A stretch of 64,000 bases of DNA from Bradyrhizobium sp. (lineage in GTDB: Bacteria; Pseudomonadota; Alphaproteobacteria; Rhizobiales; Xanthobacteraceae), in the NCBI RefSeq assembly GCF_022844465.1, contig NZ_JALHLP010000005.1:124001-188000 (forward strand). Reading direction: 5' to 3'. Made by a program: the position numbers and the translations under genes. The notes beneath the pieces were generated by a model. That model was not told the DNA's origin. It worked only from the letters and a program-made list of their open reading frames with translations, and made no database searches. Of this stretch, positions 36,351-49,270 are shown piece after piece (the stretch's first letter is position 1; every line of letters starts with the position of its first letter).

Positions 36351-36437
36351 GGACGCCCCGCCATCGCCTTGATTCCCCGCTTCCACGCCGATACGGTCCC
36401 GCGCGCTCAAAATCCCCTCGCGAGACTGATTCTGCCG

Positions 36438-37370
36438 ATGGACGCACTTCCTGCCCATATGCACCCGGAGCGTTCATTCCAGGGCTTCATCCTCGCCCTG
36501 CAGCGGTTCTGGGCCGAGCAGAGCTGCGTGATCCTGCAGCCCTATGACATGGAAATGGGCGCCGGCACCTTCCACCCCGCGACCACATTGCGCGCCCTCG
36601 GCCCGAAACCCTGGAATGCGGCCTATGTGCAGCCCTCGCGGCGGCCGAAGGACGGACGATACGGCGAAAACCCCAACCGGCTGCAGCACTACTACCAGTT
36701 TCAGGTCATCATGAAGCCGTCGCCGCCTGACCTGCAGGACCTCTATCTGAAATCGCTCGCCGCCATCGGCATCGATTCCGGCCTGCACGACATCCGCTTT
36801 GTCGAGGACGATTGGGAAAGCCCGACGCTGGGCGCCTGGGGGCTGGGCTGGGAGTGCTGGTGCGACGGGATGGAAGTCAGCCAGTTCACCTATTTCCAGC
36901 AGGTCGCGGGCGTCGAATGCGCGCCCGTCGCCGGCGAGCTTACCTACGGGCTCGAGCGCCTGGCGATGTATGTGCAGGGCGTCGACCGCGTCTACGATCT
37001 CAACTTCAACGGCCGCGACGGCAGCGCGCGCGTCAGCTATGGCGACGTGTTCCTGCAGGCCGAGCAGGAATATTCCCGGCACAATTTCGAGCATTCCGAT
37101 TCCGAGATGCTGTTCCGGCAATTCACCATGGCCGAAGAAGCCTGCCGGAAATATCTCGACGCCGGCTGGAAGGACGGCAAGCGCGAGGCGCATCTGATGG
37201 CGCTGCCGGCCTATGACCAGTGCATCAAGGCCAGCCACGTCTTCAATCTGCTGGATGCCCGCGGCGTGATCTCGGTGACCGAGCGGCAAAGCTACATCAT
37301 GCGGGTGCGCGATCTCGCGAAAGCCTGCGGCGAGGCCTGGATTCACACCGAAGCGGGCAGGGCGGACTGA
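36438..37370 (+). CDS. glyQ: Glycyl-tRNA synthetase alpha subunit
   Basis: 310 residues from ATG 36438. The frame extends 69 bases earlier into sequence next to repeat D2, without family support. [39 protein letters not shown], then the class II core [20 protein letters not shown] and [20 protein letters not shown] are family hallmarks. Together with the beta subunit it forms the alpha2beta2 enzyme charging tRNA-Gly, with catalysis in this subunit. The stop TGA overlaps the ATG of glyS (ATGA-type coupling). Confidence 0.97.
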   Translation: MDALPAHMHPERSFQGFILALQRFWAEQSCVILQPYDMEMGAGTFHPATTLRALGPKPWNAAYVQPSRRPKDGRYGENPNRLQHYYQFQVIMKPSPPDLQDLYLKSLAAIGIDSGLHDIRFVEDDWESPTLGAWGLGWECWCDGMEVSQFTYFQQVAGVECAPVAGELTYGLERLAMYVQGVDRVYDLNFNGRDGSARVSYGDVFLQAEQEYSRHNFEHSDSEMLFRQFTMAEEACRKYLDAGWKDGKREAHLMALPAYDQCIKASHVFNLLDARGVISVTERQSYIMRVRDLAKACGEAWIHTEAGRAD

Positions 37371-39568
37371 TGCCTGACCTCTTGCTGGAGCTGTTCTCCG
37401 AGGAAATCCCTGCGCGGATGCAGGCAAAGGCGGCGGACGACCTGCGCCGCATGGTCACCGACAAGCTCGTCGCCGAGGGCCTGGTCTATGAGGGCGCCAA
37501 GGCCTTCGCCACCCCGCGGCGGCTGGCGCTGACCGTACACGGCATTCCGGCGCGGCAATCCGATCTGAAGACCGAGCGCCGCGGACCGAAGCTCGGCGCC
37601 GCCGATGCGGCCGTGCAGGGTTTCTTGCGAGCGACCGGCCTCAAATCGCTCGACGAGGCGACGATCCAACGCGACCCGAAGGGCGATTTCTATGTCGCGC
37701 TGATCGAAAAGCCTGGGCGCGATGCGATCGACGTGCTCGCGGAAATCCTGCCGGTCATCATCCGCACTTTTCCCTGGCCGAAATCGATGCGCTGGGGCGA
37801 GCGTTCGGCCAAGCCGGGATCGCTGAGTTGGGTGCGGCCGCTGCATTCGATCATCGCCACCTTCGGTCTGGAGACCGAGCAGCCCGACGTGGTGAAGTTT
37901 TCCGTCGATGGCATCGAGGCCGGGCAGACCACCTGCGGCCACCGCTTCATGGCGCCGGCGGCGATCTCGGTGCGCCGCTTTGGGGATTACGAGGCAAAGC
38001 TGAAGGCGGCCAAAGTCGTGCTCGACGCGCAGGCGCGCAGGGACATCATCCTCGCGGACGCCAACGAACTGGCATTCGCGCAGGGCTTTGAGCTGGTGGA
38101 AGACCAGGTGCTGGCCGACGAGGTGGCGGGCCTTGTCGAGTGGCCGGTCGCGCTGATGGGCTCGTTCGAAAAGGAATATCTGTCGATACCGGACGAGGTG
38201 ATCCGCGCCACCATCCGCAACAACCAGAAATGCTTTGTGGTCCGCGACCCCAAAACGGGACAGCTCACCAACAAGTTCATCCTCACCGCCAACATCGAGG
38301 CCAGCGACGGCGGCAAGGCCATCGTCGCCGGCAACGAGCGCGTCATCCGCGCCCGGCTCAGCGACGCGAAGTTCTTCTATGAGACCGACCTGAAGACGAA
38401 GCTCGAAGCGCGGTTGCCGAAGTTCGACGGAATCGTGTTTCACGAGAAGCTCGGCACGCAGGCCGAGCGGATTCAACGGATCGCGGAGCTGGCTGCGCAA
38501 ATCGCTCCAATGGTCGGCGCCGATACCGAAAAGGCGAAGCGCGCGGCGCATCTGGCGAAGGCCGATCTGCTGACCGAGGTCGTCGGAGAATTCCCGGAAC
38601 TGCAGGGCCTGATGGGAAAATACTACGCGCTGGCGCAGGGCGAGGATGCCGCCGTCGCCGCAGCGAGCGAGGAGCACTACAAGCCGCAAGGGCCGACTGA
38701 TCGCGTGCCGACCGATCCGGTGAGCGTGGCGGTGTCGCTGGCGGACAAGATCGATACGCTGGTCGGCTTCTGGGCGATTGATGAAAAGCCCACGGGGAGC
38801 AAGGACCCGTATGCGTTGCGGCGAGCGGCGCTGGGCGTCATCAGATTGGTTGTCGAGAATAAGCACAGAATTCATCTGGAGAAGATTGTTCTGAAAGCAA
38901 TCGACGGTCTGGCCCCACTTGACGACAACGGAAGTCGATGGATTTGGGGATATGATCCAAACAGCCCATTGTCCCAGAAGCAGCGCGACAGGGGAGTTGT
39001 GGAATCACTGCAAAGTCTTGTGAGCAATGACGCTGCCCTCATTTCTCAACTGCTCTCCTTCTTCGCCGACCGCCTGAAGGTTCAGCTCCGCGAGCAGGGC
39101 GCGCGACACGATCTCGTCGATGCCGTCTTCGCGCTCGGCGGCCAGGACGATCTGCTGATGGTGGTCCGCCGCGTCGAGGCGCTCGGCAAGTTCCTCGACA
39201 CCGACGACGGCAAGAACCTGCTTGCCGGGACCAAGCGGGCGTCCAATATCCTTTCCATCGAGGAGAAGAAGGACAAGCGCGCCTTCGACGGGGCGCCGGA
39301 CGCCGGGCTCTATAAACTTCCGGAGGAAAAGGCGCTGGCCAAGGCGATCGGCCAGGCCAGGGGCGAGGCCTCCGCTGCGGTGGCCAAGGAGGATTTCGCC
39401 GGCGCGATGGGCGCGATGGCAAAGCTTCGCCCGGCGGTGGATGCGTTCTTCGACAAGGTCAAGGTCAATGACGATGAACCCCGGGTGCGGGAGAATCGAC
39501 TAAGGTTGCTGAACGAAATCCGCGCGGCCACCCGCGCGGTCGCGGATTTTTCGAAGATCGAAGGCTAG
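37370..39568 (+). CDS. glyS: Glycyl-tRNA synthetase beta subunit
   Basis: 732 residues from ATG 37370, which overlaps the glyQ stop. The opening [20 protein letters not shown], then [20 protein letters not shown] and [18 protein letters not shown], match the family. The C-terminal part with the DALR-type anticodon region ends KIEG. Residues about 497-563 (DNA 38860-39060) are encoded by lower-GC, differently biased codons than the rest. They correspond to an internal connector, [20 protein letters not shown] and [20 protein letters not shown]. This patch is the only oddity. A methyltransferase gene follows after 3 bp. Confidence 0.97.
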   Translation: MPDLLLELFSEEIPARMQAKAADDLRRMVTDKLVAEGLVYEGAKAFATPRRLALTVHGIPARQSDLKTERRGPKLGAADAAVQGFLRATGLKSLDEATIQRDPKGDFYVALIEKPGRDAIDVLAEILPVIIRTFPWPKSMRWGERSAKPGSLSWVRPLHSIIATFGLETEQPDVVKFSVDGIEAGQTTCGHRFMAPAAISVRRFGDYEAKLKAAKVVLDAQARRDIILADANELAFAQGFELVEDQVLADEVAGLVEWPVALMGSFEKEYLSIPDEVIRATIRNNQKCFVVRDPKTGQLTNKFILTANIEASDGGKAIVAGNERVIRARLSDAKFFYETDLKTKLEARLPKFDGIVFHEKLGTQAERIQRIAELAAQIAPMVGADTEKAKRAAHLAKADLLTEVVGEFPELQGLMGKYYALAQGEDAAVAAASEEHYKPQGPTDRVPTDPVSVAVSLADKIDTLVGFWAIDEKPTGSKDPYALRRAALGVIRLVVENKHRIHLEKIVLKAIDGLAPLDDNGSRWIWGYDPNSPLSQKQRDRGVVESLQSLVSNDAALISQLLSFFADRLKVQLREQGARHDLVDAVFALGGQDDLLMVVRRVEALGKFLDTDDGKNLLAGTKRASNILSIEEKKDKRAFDGAPDAGLYKLPEEKALAKAIGQARGEASAAVAKEDFAGAMGAMAKLRPAVDAFFDKVKVNDDEPRVRENRLRLLNEIRAATRAVADFSKIEG

Positions 39569-39571
39569 ACG

Positions 39572-40174
39572 ATGGATCGACAGACGCTCGCCGCCTACGA
39601 CCAGAATGCGGCGGCGTTTGCAAAAGAGTGGCACGACCAGCCGGCTCCGGTCGATCTGCAGGAAGTCGTCGAACGGTTTTTTGTCCGCGGCGGAACCTCG
39701 GCCGATATCGGCTGTGGCAGCGGCCGCGAGGTCGCCTGGCTCAATGCCAATGGCTTTGCGGCCGTCGGCTTCGATGCTTCCGAAGGACTGCTCAAAGAGG
39801 CGCGGCAGCGCTACCCCGGTTTCAAATTCACGCAGGCGGAACTGCCCGAACTGCGCGGCCTCGGCACCTACGACAACGTGCTGTGCGAAACCGTGATCAT
39901 GCATCTCGACCGCAAACAGATCAGGCCCGCAGTTCGTCGCTTGTTCGATGTCGTCAAGCCCAGCGGTATCCTGTACCTGAGCTGGCGCGTCACCGACAGC
40001 GCCGATCACCGTGACGAACATGGCCGGCTTTATGCGGCGTTCGATGCTGCCCTGGTCCTGGCGGAACTGAAGGAAGCGACGGTGTTGCTCGATGAGGAGG
40101 TCGTGAGCGCCTCATCGGGGAAAAAGATACATCGCCTCGTGGTCAAGAAACCGGGCCTCGAAATCAGGGAATAA
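39572..40174 (+). CDS. Class I SAM-dependent methyltransferase
   Basis: 200 residues. The SAM site TSADIGCGSGREVAWLNANG is near residue 45, followed by FDASEGLLKEARQRYPGFKF, the acidic end of strand 2, and LSWRVTDSADHRDEHGRLY later. No recognisable substrate domain is present, so the target (small molecule, tRNA or protein) is unknown. It is translated 3 bp after glyS and probably belongs to the same operon. A GC-rich stem follows its stop. Confidence 0.85.
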   Translation: MDRQTLAAYDQNAAAFAKEWHDQPAPVDLQEVVERFFVRGGTSADIGCGSGREVAWLNANGFAAVGFDASEGLLKEARQRYPGFKFTQAELPELRGLGTYDNVLCETVIMHLDRKQIRPAVRRLFDVVKPSGILYLSWRVTDSADHRDEHGRLYAAFDAALVLAELKEATVLLDEEVVSASSGKKIHRLVVKKPGLEIRE

Positions 40175-40180
40175 TGAAAA

Positions 40181-40204
40181 CCCCGCCCGGGGGGACGGGC
40201 GGGG
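40181..40204 (+). terminator. GC-rich stem-loop between convergent genes
   Basis: CCCCGCCC (40181-40188) and GGGCGGGG (40197-40204) form an 8-bp stem with an 8-base loop, starting a few bases after the methyltransferase stop. There is AAAA before the stem but no long U tract after it, so termination may be weak. It lies between convergent genes. Confidence 0.55.
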
Positions 40205-40275
40205 CCTTCGTATCCCGACGCATCATGCGCATTCCGTTGGCGCGGCGTCAGGATGGACCGTTCAGGCTGCCGGGG

Positions 40276-40638
40276 TTAGTCAACCACCTGAACGATTCGA
40301 CGCGAGCGCGGCTCCACCAGCACGGTCTGCCCGTTCACGACCGTATAGCGATAGGGGGTCGCCCCGAACGATTGCGGCACGTCGTAAAAGGTGACGCCGG
40401 CTTCAGGCAGCACCCCGCCGACAACCACGCGCTCCGAAATCGTATAATTGGGTACCCGTTCGCGGACGATATACTCACGGAAGGCGGGTCGCCGATCGAC
40501 CGCGATGCCGTCGTACTCGCCGATCACCACCGTATTGCCGCCGACGACACCTGTTGTGATGGTGCTCTGCGCCTGCGCCGCGATCGGCGCGGCGAGGGTT
40601 CCGACGACTGCTGCAACGACCAATATGCTGGTTCGCAT
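40276..40638 (-). CDS. DUF1236 domain exported protein
   Basis: 120 residues from ATG 40638 with GGAG at proper spacing; an ATG at 40650 is in frame but weaker. The signal peptide (about 1-24) is RTSILVVAAVVGTLAAPIAA, ending QAQ. The mature part contains FREYIVRERVPNYTISERVV then GVTFYDVPQSFGATPYRYTV, the repeated pattern of DUF1236, a small periplasmic domain common in Bradyrhizobium. The function is unknown. It is convergent with the glyS-linked methyltransferase. Confidence 0.85.
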   Translation of the reverse strand: MRTSILVVAAVVGTLAAPIAAQAQSTITTGVVGGNTVVIGEYDGIAVDRRPAFREYIVRERVPNYTISERVVVGGVLPEAGVTFYDVPQSFGATPYRYTVVNGQTVLVEPRSRRIVQVVD

Positions 40639-40907
40639 GGTCAACTCCATTTGCGAGGGTTTGCTCTTGATGCGCTTTCTTTGCTTTGGCGAACCGTCAA
40701 TCCGTTTCGCCGGAAAACGCTGCGGTCCTGCCCAATTCATCGCGCCGACCATTGTTCCGGAAATCGCTGGCCTCATCCGGGGCATTTGCGGGGAATTTTT
40801 GCGGGGCTTGGAACCCGATGATATCAGGCGCGTCTTGCTATTCGGGAACTACGCCAGCGGGTATGTTGCGTTGTTCGATTCGATCCGTCCCTCAGCCGGA
40901 GATTTCA

Positions 40908-41063
40908 ATGACCATCACCGCTGCGCAACTTCCCGCCATCGTCGCTTTGTTAGCCGGCATACTGATCCTGATCATGCCGCGGCTGTTGAACTACATCGTC
41001 GCCATCTATCTGATCTTTGTCGGTCTGGTTGGCCTCGGCGTGTTCAAGATGTTTCGGTTCTAG
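40908..41063 (+). CDS. DUF3096 small membrane protein
   Basis: 51 residues from ATG 40908, with GGAG six bases before. Two hydrophobic segments (AAQLPAIVALLAGILILIMP and LNYIVAIYLIFVGLVGLG) and a short FKMFRF tail match DUF3096, a two-helix membrane protein. The function is unknown. It is too short for most gene finders but has a good ribosome-binding site and family match. Confidence 0.85.
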   Translation: MTITAAQLPAIVALLAGILILIMPRLLNYIVAIYLIFVGLVGLGVFKMFRF

Positions 41064-41064
41064 G

Positions 41065-41150
41065 GTGTTTTCGAACGCGTGGAGATCGGCGTGAGGAAAG
41101 CACATCAAAACAAGACCCTGGCGGCGGTTTCGACCCAGTCGAAACGGAAA
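41065..41150. repeat. Degenerate RPE-like fragment upstream of ppdK
   Basis: GTGAGGAAAGCACATCAAAACAAG and the tail GAAACGGAAA recall the right end of family F (1469-1590). A perfect stem GTTTCGAC (41127-41134) and GTCGAAAC (41138-41145) lies inside. The similarity is partial. Confidence 0.4.
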
Positions 41151-41247
41151 GGGCTTGGCGCCGCAAACCGGGGTTTCGCGGCTTGCGCGGGCCCCCCCAA
41201 AGTGGTGTAAGGCGCGCATCTGTTCCCTTTTTCGGATTGTTCAGTTC

Positions 41248-44127
<2,880 letters not shown>

Positions 44128-44150
44128 GTCGTAACCGATGTCAAAATTGA

Positions 44151-44184
44151 AATGGCCGAGATGCTTTCTCGGCCATTTTTATTT
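44151..44184 (+). terminator. Strong rho-independent terminator after ppdK
   Basis: AATGGCCGAGA (44151-44161) and TCTCGGCCATT (44167-44177) form a perfect 11-bp stem with a TGCTT loop, followed by TTTATTT. It starts 24 bp after the ppdK stop. Confidence 0.9.
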
Positions 44185-44224
44185 GTGCGGCGCGTAGGGT
44201 TGCGGGACAACAAATTGATGGCGC

Positions 44225-44308
44225 CATTCCGGGATGGTGCGAAGCACCAGACCCCAGGTGCGCAATTGCGCACCGTAGTTCGATGCTTCGCATCGCCCCG
44301 GAATGACG
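44225..44308. repeat. Palindromic repeat family A, copy 4 (shortened)
   Basis: It is bounded by CATTCCGGGATGGTGC and GCATCGCCCCGGAATGACG, with AGGTGCGCAATTGCGCACC in the middle. The central CTCGAGATTC part of the other copies is replaced. It lies in the 426-bp gap between ppdK and the SleB-type gene. Confidence 0.75.
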
Positions 44309-44358
44309 TGCGCATGTTTTCGCGCATCGAAGTTCCTTCATTGTCCTCGTTGACGGGA

Positions 44359-44391
44359 TGTTTACCACTTTCGTCGAGCGCCTGTTTACCA
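44359..44391 (+). promoter_or_regulatory. Direct repeat TGTTTACCA x2, candidate regulatory site
   Basis: TGTTTACCA occurs at 44359-44367 and 44383-44391, exactly 24 bp apart. The pair lies upstream of the SleB-type cell wall hydrolase gene and could bind a regulator on one face of the helix. Confidence 0.35.
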
Positions 44392-44430
44392 AGACTTCGC
44401 ATGCGACCGGGCAAAGATCGCGCGTTATCT

Positions 44431-44445
44431 TGCGTGTAACACGCA
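44431..44445. promoter_or_regulatory. Palindrome TGCGTGT-A-ACACGCA upstream of SleB-type gene
   Basis: A perfect 7-bp inverted repeat with a one-base centre lies about 110 bp upstream of the predicted hydrolase start. It may be an operator; no cognate regulator is visible next to it. Confidence 0.35.
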
Positions 44446-44553
44446 GGCCATGCCGATTAACCCGCCGGCAACCTAAATTCTATACCAACAAAACAGGTCG
44501 AATTGCACGGATGTACTGACATTCGATCGTGTAAGTGTTGCGTGAGCGTATCG

Positions 44554-45999
44554 ATGTTTGTGTTGCGTAACCAGCCGAAGGGCGCGCGAATCGCGTCCTT
44601 CGGACTCGGTCTTTGCGTCTTCGCATTGATGCCGACCGAGATCGGACACCAGGATATCGCGGCGCTGCTGGCCCGGCAGCCCGGCGTTGCCGAGCGCTGG
44701 CAGAAGCGGGTGTTCTCCGCCGGGGCGACCGTTCAAGTCGCGACTTTCAGTTTCGGTCGTCCGATCGGAACTTTCTCGCCGCAGGCTGCACCTTACCGGC
44801 TGACAAGCCTCGACCATCACGGCGTCGACGTCACCGGCTCGGTGACGCGTGGTCCGCTCATCGCGCCGCTGCCGCGCTACCATGCCGCGGATTTTCCCAA
44901 GGTCGATCGCACGCTGAAGGGCGATCGCCTTGTGGTCGCGCCGATTCCTGCGCCGGCGGAAACCGCGGGCCCGGCCGAGCGCGCGCCGGTGACCGAGGAT
45001 CCCGCCACCTCCAATTCATCGGTCGCCGGCGCCAAGACCGCCGAAGCAGCGCCGGCAATCGAGCGCGCGCCGCTCGACCCCGAGCTTCAGGCCGCGCTCA
45101 GCGCGCCGCCGCTGGCGCGATTCGATCTGCCGCCGCCGCGCGAGGCCAGACCGCATCATGGTTTCGGCACCGCGCCGGAGACCCCGATGGCAGCGCCGCG
45201 GCGCGATGGATTCTCCTTCGAGACTTCGAGCCTGTTTTTCGGATCGTCGCTCGGCTCGCCGGAAAGCATCGAGCGTTGGCGGCCTGGGGAAGAACCCGTC
45301 ATCGTCCTGCCGGGCACGCTTGCCGATCCCGAAATCAAGGTGATAGCGGCGCTGCCGGCTGATGCCGACGGGCCGGCGCGGGTAGGTCGGATGGGTGAAA
45401 GCGTCGCGCCGAAGGGCGAGGTCAACTCCGACAACCAGCGCGCCAAGACGCCGGCCGAACACCTCGGCCTGTTCGACGAAAAGTCGCGCGCCAGATCGGA
45501 GAAGTGCCTGGCCGATGCGGTCTATTTCGAGGCCCGCGGCGAAGCCGTGCGCGGCCAGATCGCGGTGGCGCAGGTGGTGCTGAACCGCGCTTTCTCCGGA
45601 AAATATCCGGATACGGTGTGCGGCGTGGTTTATCAGAACAAGCATCGTCATCTGGCGTGCCAGTTCACGTTCGCCTGCGACAACAACGCCGACGTGGTGC
45701 GAGAGCCTGACATGTGGGACCGCGCCCGCAAGATCGCCAAGGCGATGCTGGACGGCCAGCTCTGGCTGCCGGAAGTCGACAAGTCGACGCATTACCACGC
45801 CTATTGGGTGCGCCCGTCCTGGGTCAGCGAAATGAGGAAGATGTACAAGTTCGGTGTCCACACCTTCTACCGGCCGCGCGCCTGGGGCGACGGCAGCGAC
45901 GCGCCGAGCTGGGGTACGGCGGCCGAAACTGCGGCGATCTCCGCCCGGCTTTCGGAAGCCGCGCAAAGCTCGGCCGAGCAGGCGAGCACCCGGCGGTAG
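44554..45999 (+). CDS. SleB-like cell wall hydrolase
   Basis: 481 residues from ATG 44554; no clear ribosome-binding site is visible, and GTG 44542 is an alternative. A hydrophobic segment near residues 13-25 (ASFGLGLCVFALM) suggests membrane anchoring or a signal. A long proline/alanine-rich linker (about 90-310) follows. The catalytic domain (about 312-455) includes CLADAVYFEARGEAVRGQIA, with the catalytic Glu in YFEARGE, VLNRAFSGKYPDTVCGVVYQ and STHYHAYWVRPSWVSEMRKM. SleB is a spore-cortex lytic transglycosylase in Bacillus; in this non-sporulating group the domain acts on peptidoglycan generally. Confidence 0.9.
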   Translation: MFVLRNQPKGARIASFGLGLCVFALMPTEIGHQDIAALLARQPGVAERWQKRVFSAGATVQVATFSFGRPIGTFSPQAAPYRLTSLDHHGVDVTGSVTRGPLIAPLPRYHAADFPKVDRTLKGDRLVVAPIPAPAETAGPAERAPVTEDPATSNSSVAGAKTAEAAPAIERAPLDPELQAALSAPPLARFDLPPPREARPHHGFGTAPETPMAAPRRDGFSFETSSLFFGSSLGSPESIERWRPGEEPVIVLPGTLADPEIKVIAALPADADGPARVGRMGESVAPKGEVNSDNQRAKTPAEHLGLFDEKSRARSEKCLADAVYFEARGEAVRGQIAVAQVVLNRAFSGKYPDTVCGVVYQNKHRHLACQFTFACDNNADVVREPDMWDRARKIAKAMLDGQLWLPEVDKSTHYHAYWVRPSWVSEMRKMYKFGVHTFYRPRAWGDGSDAPSWGTAAETAAISARLSEAAQSSAEQASTRR

Positions 46000-46159
46000 C
46001 AGCGTGGCGGGGTCGCTTTCCTGAATTAATTGCCCTGATTGCACTCGCCGATTTTGCAGGGCTGCCCTGCGGCCCGGACTTTGACCAAGGCGCTCTTGGG
46101 CTTTTCATGCAAATGCATTAAGTCTCGTGCCAGGTTGATTTGCTTGCAGGGGAACTGAC

Positions 46160-47419
46160 ATGTCTGTGACGACCGGCAACCTTCGTCCATCCTCGGGCTT
46201 CGGCACCTGGCGGACGCCGCTGGTGATTGTCATCTGCGGGTGCGCGATCGCGCTGTTGAGCTTCGGACCACGCTCCAGCCTCGGCTTCTTCATCCAGCCG
46301 ATGAGCCGTGAGTTCGCCTGGGGCCGCGACGTCTTCGGCCTTGCGCTGGCGCTGCAGAATCTGTTGTGGGGATTGGGCCAGCCGATCGCAGGCGCCATCG
46401 CCGACCGGTTTGGTGTCATGCGAGTCATGATTGTCGGCGCGCTATTGTACGCTGGTGGTCTGCTGCTCATGCGCTATGGTGCGACGCCGCTGTCGCTCGA
46501 TTTCGGCGCCGGCGTCATGATCGGCTTTGGTCTTTCCGGCTGCTCGTTCAACCTGGTGCTTTCGGCTTTCAGCAAGCTGCTGCCGGTGGAGAGGCGCGGC
46601 GTCGCGCTCGGCGCCGGCACGGCGGCCGGATCGTTCGGGCAATTCCTGTTCGCGCCCTTCGGCGTGGCGATGATCGACAATTTCGGCTGGCAGCCGGCGC
46701 TGACGGTATTCGCCCTGCTGATGCTGCTGATCGTTCCGCTTTCGCTGGCGCTCGCAACTCCGCCGGCGACGCCGGCCACCTCGGCGAGTGTCCCGGCCGA
46801 GGCCCAGCAGTCGTTCATGACGGCGCTGGCGGAAGCGTTTGGCCATCGGTCTTATGTGCTGCTGGTGCTCGGTTTCTTCACCTGCGGCTTTCAGCTCGCC
46901 TTCATCACGGTGCATCTGCCGGCCTATCTCGCCGATCAAGGCGTCTCGTCGCAGACCGGAGGCTGGGTGGTGGCCGCCATCGGCCTGTTCAACATCATCG
47001 GCTCGCTCGGCGTCGGTTGGCTGCAGAACCATTTTCCGAAACGCTATATTCTCTCGGTCATCTATCTGACCCGCGCACTGTCGATCGTGGCGTTCATCTC
47101 TTTCCCGATCACGACCTTCTCGGCACTGGTGTTCGGCGCCGTCAGCGGCCTGACCTGGCTCTCGACGGTGCCGCCGACTTCGGCGCTGGTGGCGCTGATG
47201 TTCGGCACCCGCTGGTTTGCGACGCTGTACGGCTTTGCCTTTGTCAGCCACCAGATCGGCGGCTTTCTCGGGGTTTGGCTCGGCGGCATCGTGTTCGAAC
47301 AGTTCGGGTCCTACACGCCGATCTGGTGGCTTTCAATCTTGTTCGGCGTGCTTTCGGCGCTGATCAACCTGCCGATCGTCGAACAGCCCGTGGCGCGTCC
47401 GGTTGCGCAACCCGCCTGA
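46160..47419 (+). CDS. MFS transporter
   Basis: 419 residues with about 12 predicted transmembrane helices in two halves, joined by a cytoplasmic loop near residues 200-225. Features include LLWGLGQPIAGAIADRFGVM (MFS motif A equivalent after TM2), GAGTAAGSFGQFLFAPFGVA and TM7 onward starting SYVLLVLGFFTCGFQLAFIT. It belongs to the major facilitator superfamily, the oxalate/formate-type or MCT-like subgroup by appearance. The substrate is not predictable. The AcuI-like reductase starts 44 bp after its stop and may be co-transcribed. Confidence 0.9.
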   Translation: MSVTTGNLRPSSGFGTWRTPLVIVICGCAIALLSFGPRSSLGFFIQPMSREFAWGRDVFGLALALQNLLWGLGQPIAGAIADRFGVMRVMIVGALLYAGGLLLMRYGATPLSLDFGAGVMIGFGLSGCSFNLVLSAFSKLLPVERRGVALGAGTAAGSFGQFLFAPFGVAMIDNFGWQPALTVFALLMLLIVPLSLALATPPATPATSASVPAEAQQSFMTALAEAFGHRSYVLLVLGFFTCGFQLAFITVHLPAYLADQGVSSQTGGWVVAAIGLFNIIGSLGVGWLQNHFPKRYILSVIYLTRALSIVAFISFPITTFSALVFGAVSGLTWLSTVPPTSALVALMFGTRWFATLYGFAFVSHQIGGFLGVWLGGIVFEQFGSYTPIWWLSILFGVLSALINLPIVEQPVARPVAQPA

Positions 47420-47463
47420 TGCGGTAAACATCCAGCGACATTCAAGAGTTTGGAGAGTTTATC

Positions 47464-48450
47464 GTGGGAACATTCAGGGCCATCAGGATCGACAAGGCGG
47501 AAAAAGGCACGACAGCGGCGCTTACTCAATTCGACGAAGCCGAATTGATGGAAGGCGATGTCACCGTCGCGGTGGAGTGGTCGACACTCAACTACAAGGA
47601 CGGGCTGGCCCTGACCGGCAAGGCCCCGGTGGTGCGGCGCTTTCCGATGATCGCCGGCATCGACTTCGCGGGAACCGTGGCGCAATCCTCGCATCCGAAG
47701 TGGAAGGTCGGCGACAAGGTCGTCTGCAATGGCTGGGGCATGGGCGAAACCCATCTCGGCGCCTATGCCGAGAAGGCGCGCGTCAAGGGCGACTGGCTGG
47801 TGCGGCTGCCGGCAGATATCTCGACCCGCGAAGCGATGGCGATCGGCACCGCCGGTTACACCGCGATGCTGTCAGTGCTGGCGCTCGAGAAACACGGCCT
47901 GACGCCCAGGAGCGGCCCGGTCGTGGTCACGGGCGCGGCCGGCGGCGTCGGCTCGGTCGCCATCGCCGTGCTCTCGAAACTCGGCTACCACGTCATCGCC
48001 TCCACCGGCCGGGTTTCGGAATCCGACTATCTGAAAGGTCTGGGCGCTGCCGAGGTGATCGACCGCGCCGAGCTCTCCGGCCCAGCCAAGCCGCTGGCCA
48101 AAGAGCGCTGGGCGGGCGGGGTCGACAGCGTTGGCTCGACCACACTCGCCAACATCTTGTCGATGACCCGGTATGGCGGGGCCATCGCCGCCTGCGGCCT
48201 GGCCGCCGGCATGGACCTGCCGTCCTCGGTCGCGCCGTTTATTTTGCGTGGGGTGTGCCTTCTCGGCATCGATTCGGTGATGTGTCCGCTGGAACGGCGC
48301 GAACTCGCCTGGAGCCGTCTCGCCAGCGATCTCAACAAGGCAAAACTAGCTGAAATCACTCATGAAATCGGCTTGGATCAATTGATCGGGGCGGCAGCCC
48401 AAATCCTGGCCGGCCAGGTCCGCGGTCGAATCGTGGTAAAGATTACCTAA
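47464..48450 (+). CDS. AcuI/YhdH-family acrylyl-CoA-type reductase (MDR)
   Basis: 328 residues with a GTG start at 47464 and GGAG eight bases upstream. [20 protein letters not shown], then [20 protein letters not shown] and the NADPH site [20 protein letters not shown] (GxGxxG-like AAGGVG) place it in the zinc-free medium-chain reductase subgroup YhdH/AcuI. AcuI reduces acryloyl-CoA to propanoyl-CoA. The preference here is inferred from family similarity only. It lies behind an MFS transporter. Confidence 0.9.
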   Translation: MGTFRAIRIDKAEKGTTAALTQFDEAELMEGDVTVAVEWSTLNYKDGLALTGKAPVVRRFPMIAGIDFAGTVAQSSHPKWKVGDKVVCNGWGMGETHLGAYAEKARVKGDWLVRLPADISTREAMAIGTAGYTAMLSVLALEKHGLTPRSGPVVVTGAAGGVGSVAIAVLSKLGYHVIASTGRVSESDYLKGLGAAEVIDRAELSGPAKPLAKERWAGGVDSVGSTTLANILSMTRYGGAIAACGLAAGMDLPSSVAPFILRGVCLLGIDSVMCPLERRELAWSRLASDLNKAKLAEITHEIGLDQLIGAAAQILAGQVRGRIVVKIT

Positions 48451-48567
48451 CTCTGTTCAGACTTTCCCAACCAAGCTGCTCCAATGTTGCCACGGTTCGT
48501 ATGGTAAGCAGCGGGTAAAGAGACCTTCAGGCGGGTGCCCGCGCTCTTGTAAAGTTGGAGTAGCTGC

Positions 48568-49179
48568 ATGCTTGCGCGTTTGGTTCTGGGGGCCGTCACG
48601 GCCGCTGCGATGGTGGCGCCTGCGCTGGCCGGGATGATGAATGCCGAGGAGGCCCGCCGGTTCGTGGCCGGCAAGGTCTTTGCCTTTACCTGTTTTGACG
48701 GTTCCCGCGGCGCTGGCCGCGTGCTGGATGATCTCGGCGCCGCCGGTTCAGTGCAATTCAACGGCGAGGGCCCGGTCCGCCGTGTGCGCCTGCCCGGCAA
48801 CACGCTGCAGATCCGCGGCCAGGCCGTCTGCGCATCGATCAAGGGCCTTCCGTTCGAGCCGTGTTTCAATCTTGAAAAGCGCGACGACCGTTCGTTCCGC
48901 GGCTCGGTCTCGGGCATGGGCTTCGCCTATTGCGATTTCCGTCACCAGGGCGCGTCGCAGATGCTGATGGCGCGCTCAGTGGCGCGGCCGCGTTCACTGC
49001 ACCGGGAGCGTTCGGCGCGCCCGATGGACGTACGTGCCGAGGCGACGGCTGGCGTCGACAGGCCGTCGGTCGAGACCGCGAAACTCGAGCCCGTGAAACT
49101 TGAGGCGGTGAAACCGGAACCCGCGAAGTCGGAGCCCAAGGCCGAAAGCGCGCCGGAACTGCGCCGCTCGACGGATTGA
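48568..49179 (+). CDS. Exported protein with Lys/Pro/Glu-rich repeat tail
   Basis: 203 residues. The signal peptide (about 1-21) is LARLVLGAVTAAAMVAPALA. Residues 22-125 form a compact domain with four cysteines (KVFAFTCFDGSRGAGRVLDD, AVCASIKGLPFEPCFNLEKR, GMGFAYCDFRHQGASQ) that probably pair as disulfides in the periplasm. The C-terminal ~45 residues repeat a five-residue K-(L/P/S)-E-P-V pattern (KLEPVKLEAVKPEPAKSEPK) and are likely disordered. I do not recognise the family. Confidence 0.75.
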   Translation: MLARLVLGAVTAAAMVAPALAGMMNAEEARRFVAGKVFAFTCFDGSRGAGRVLDDLGAAGSVQFNGEGPVRRVRLPGNTLQIRGQAVCASIKGLPFEPCFNLEKRDDRSFRGSVSGMGFAYCDFRHQGASQMLMARSVARPRSLHRERSARPMDVRAEATAGVDRPSVETAKLEPVKLEAVKPEPAKSEPKAESAPELRRSTD

Positions 49180-49270
49180 CGGCTGTAGCCCCGCGATGCG
49201 CGCCGAGCCGGAGGCTCGCAACCGCGTCAAGATCAAGGTTGCTCCGATACGGTGCGGGCGGCCTGACCGC

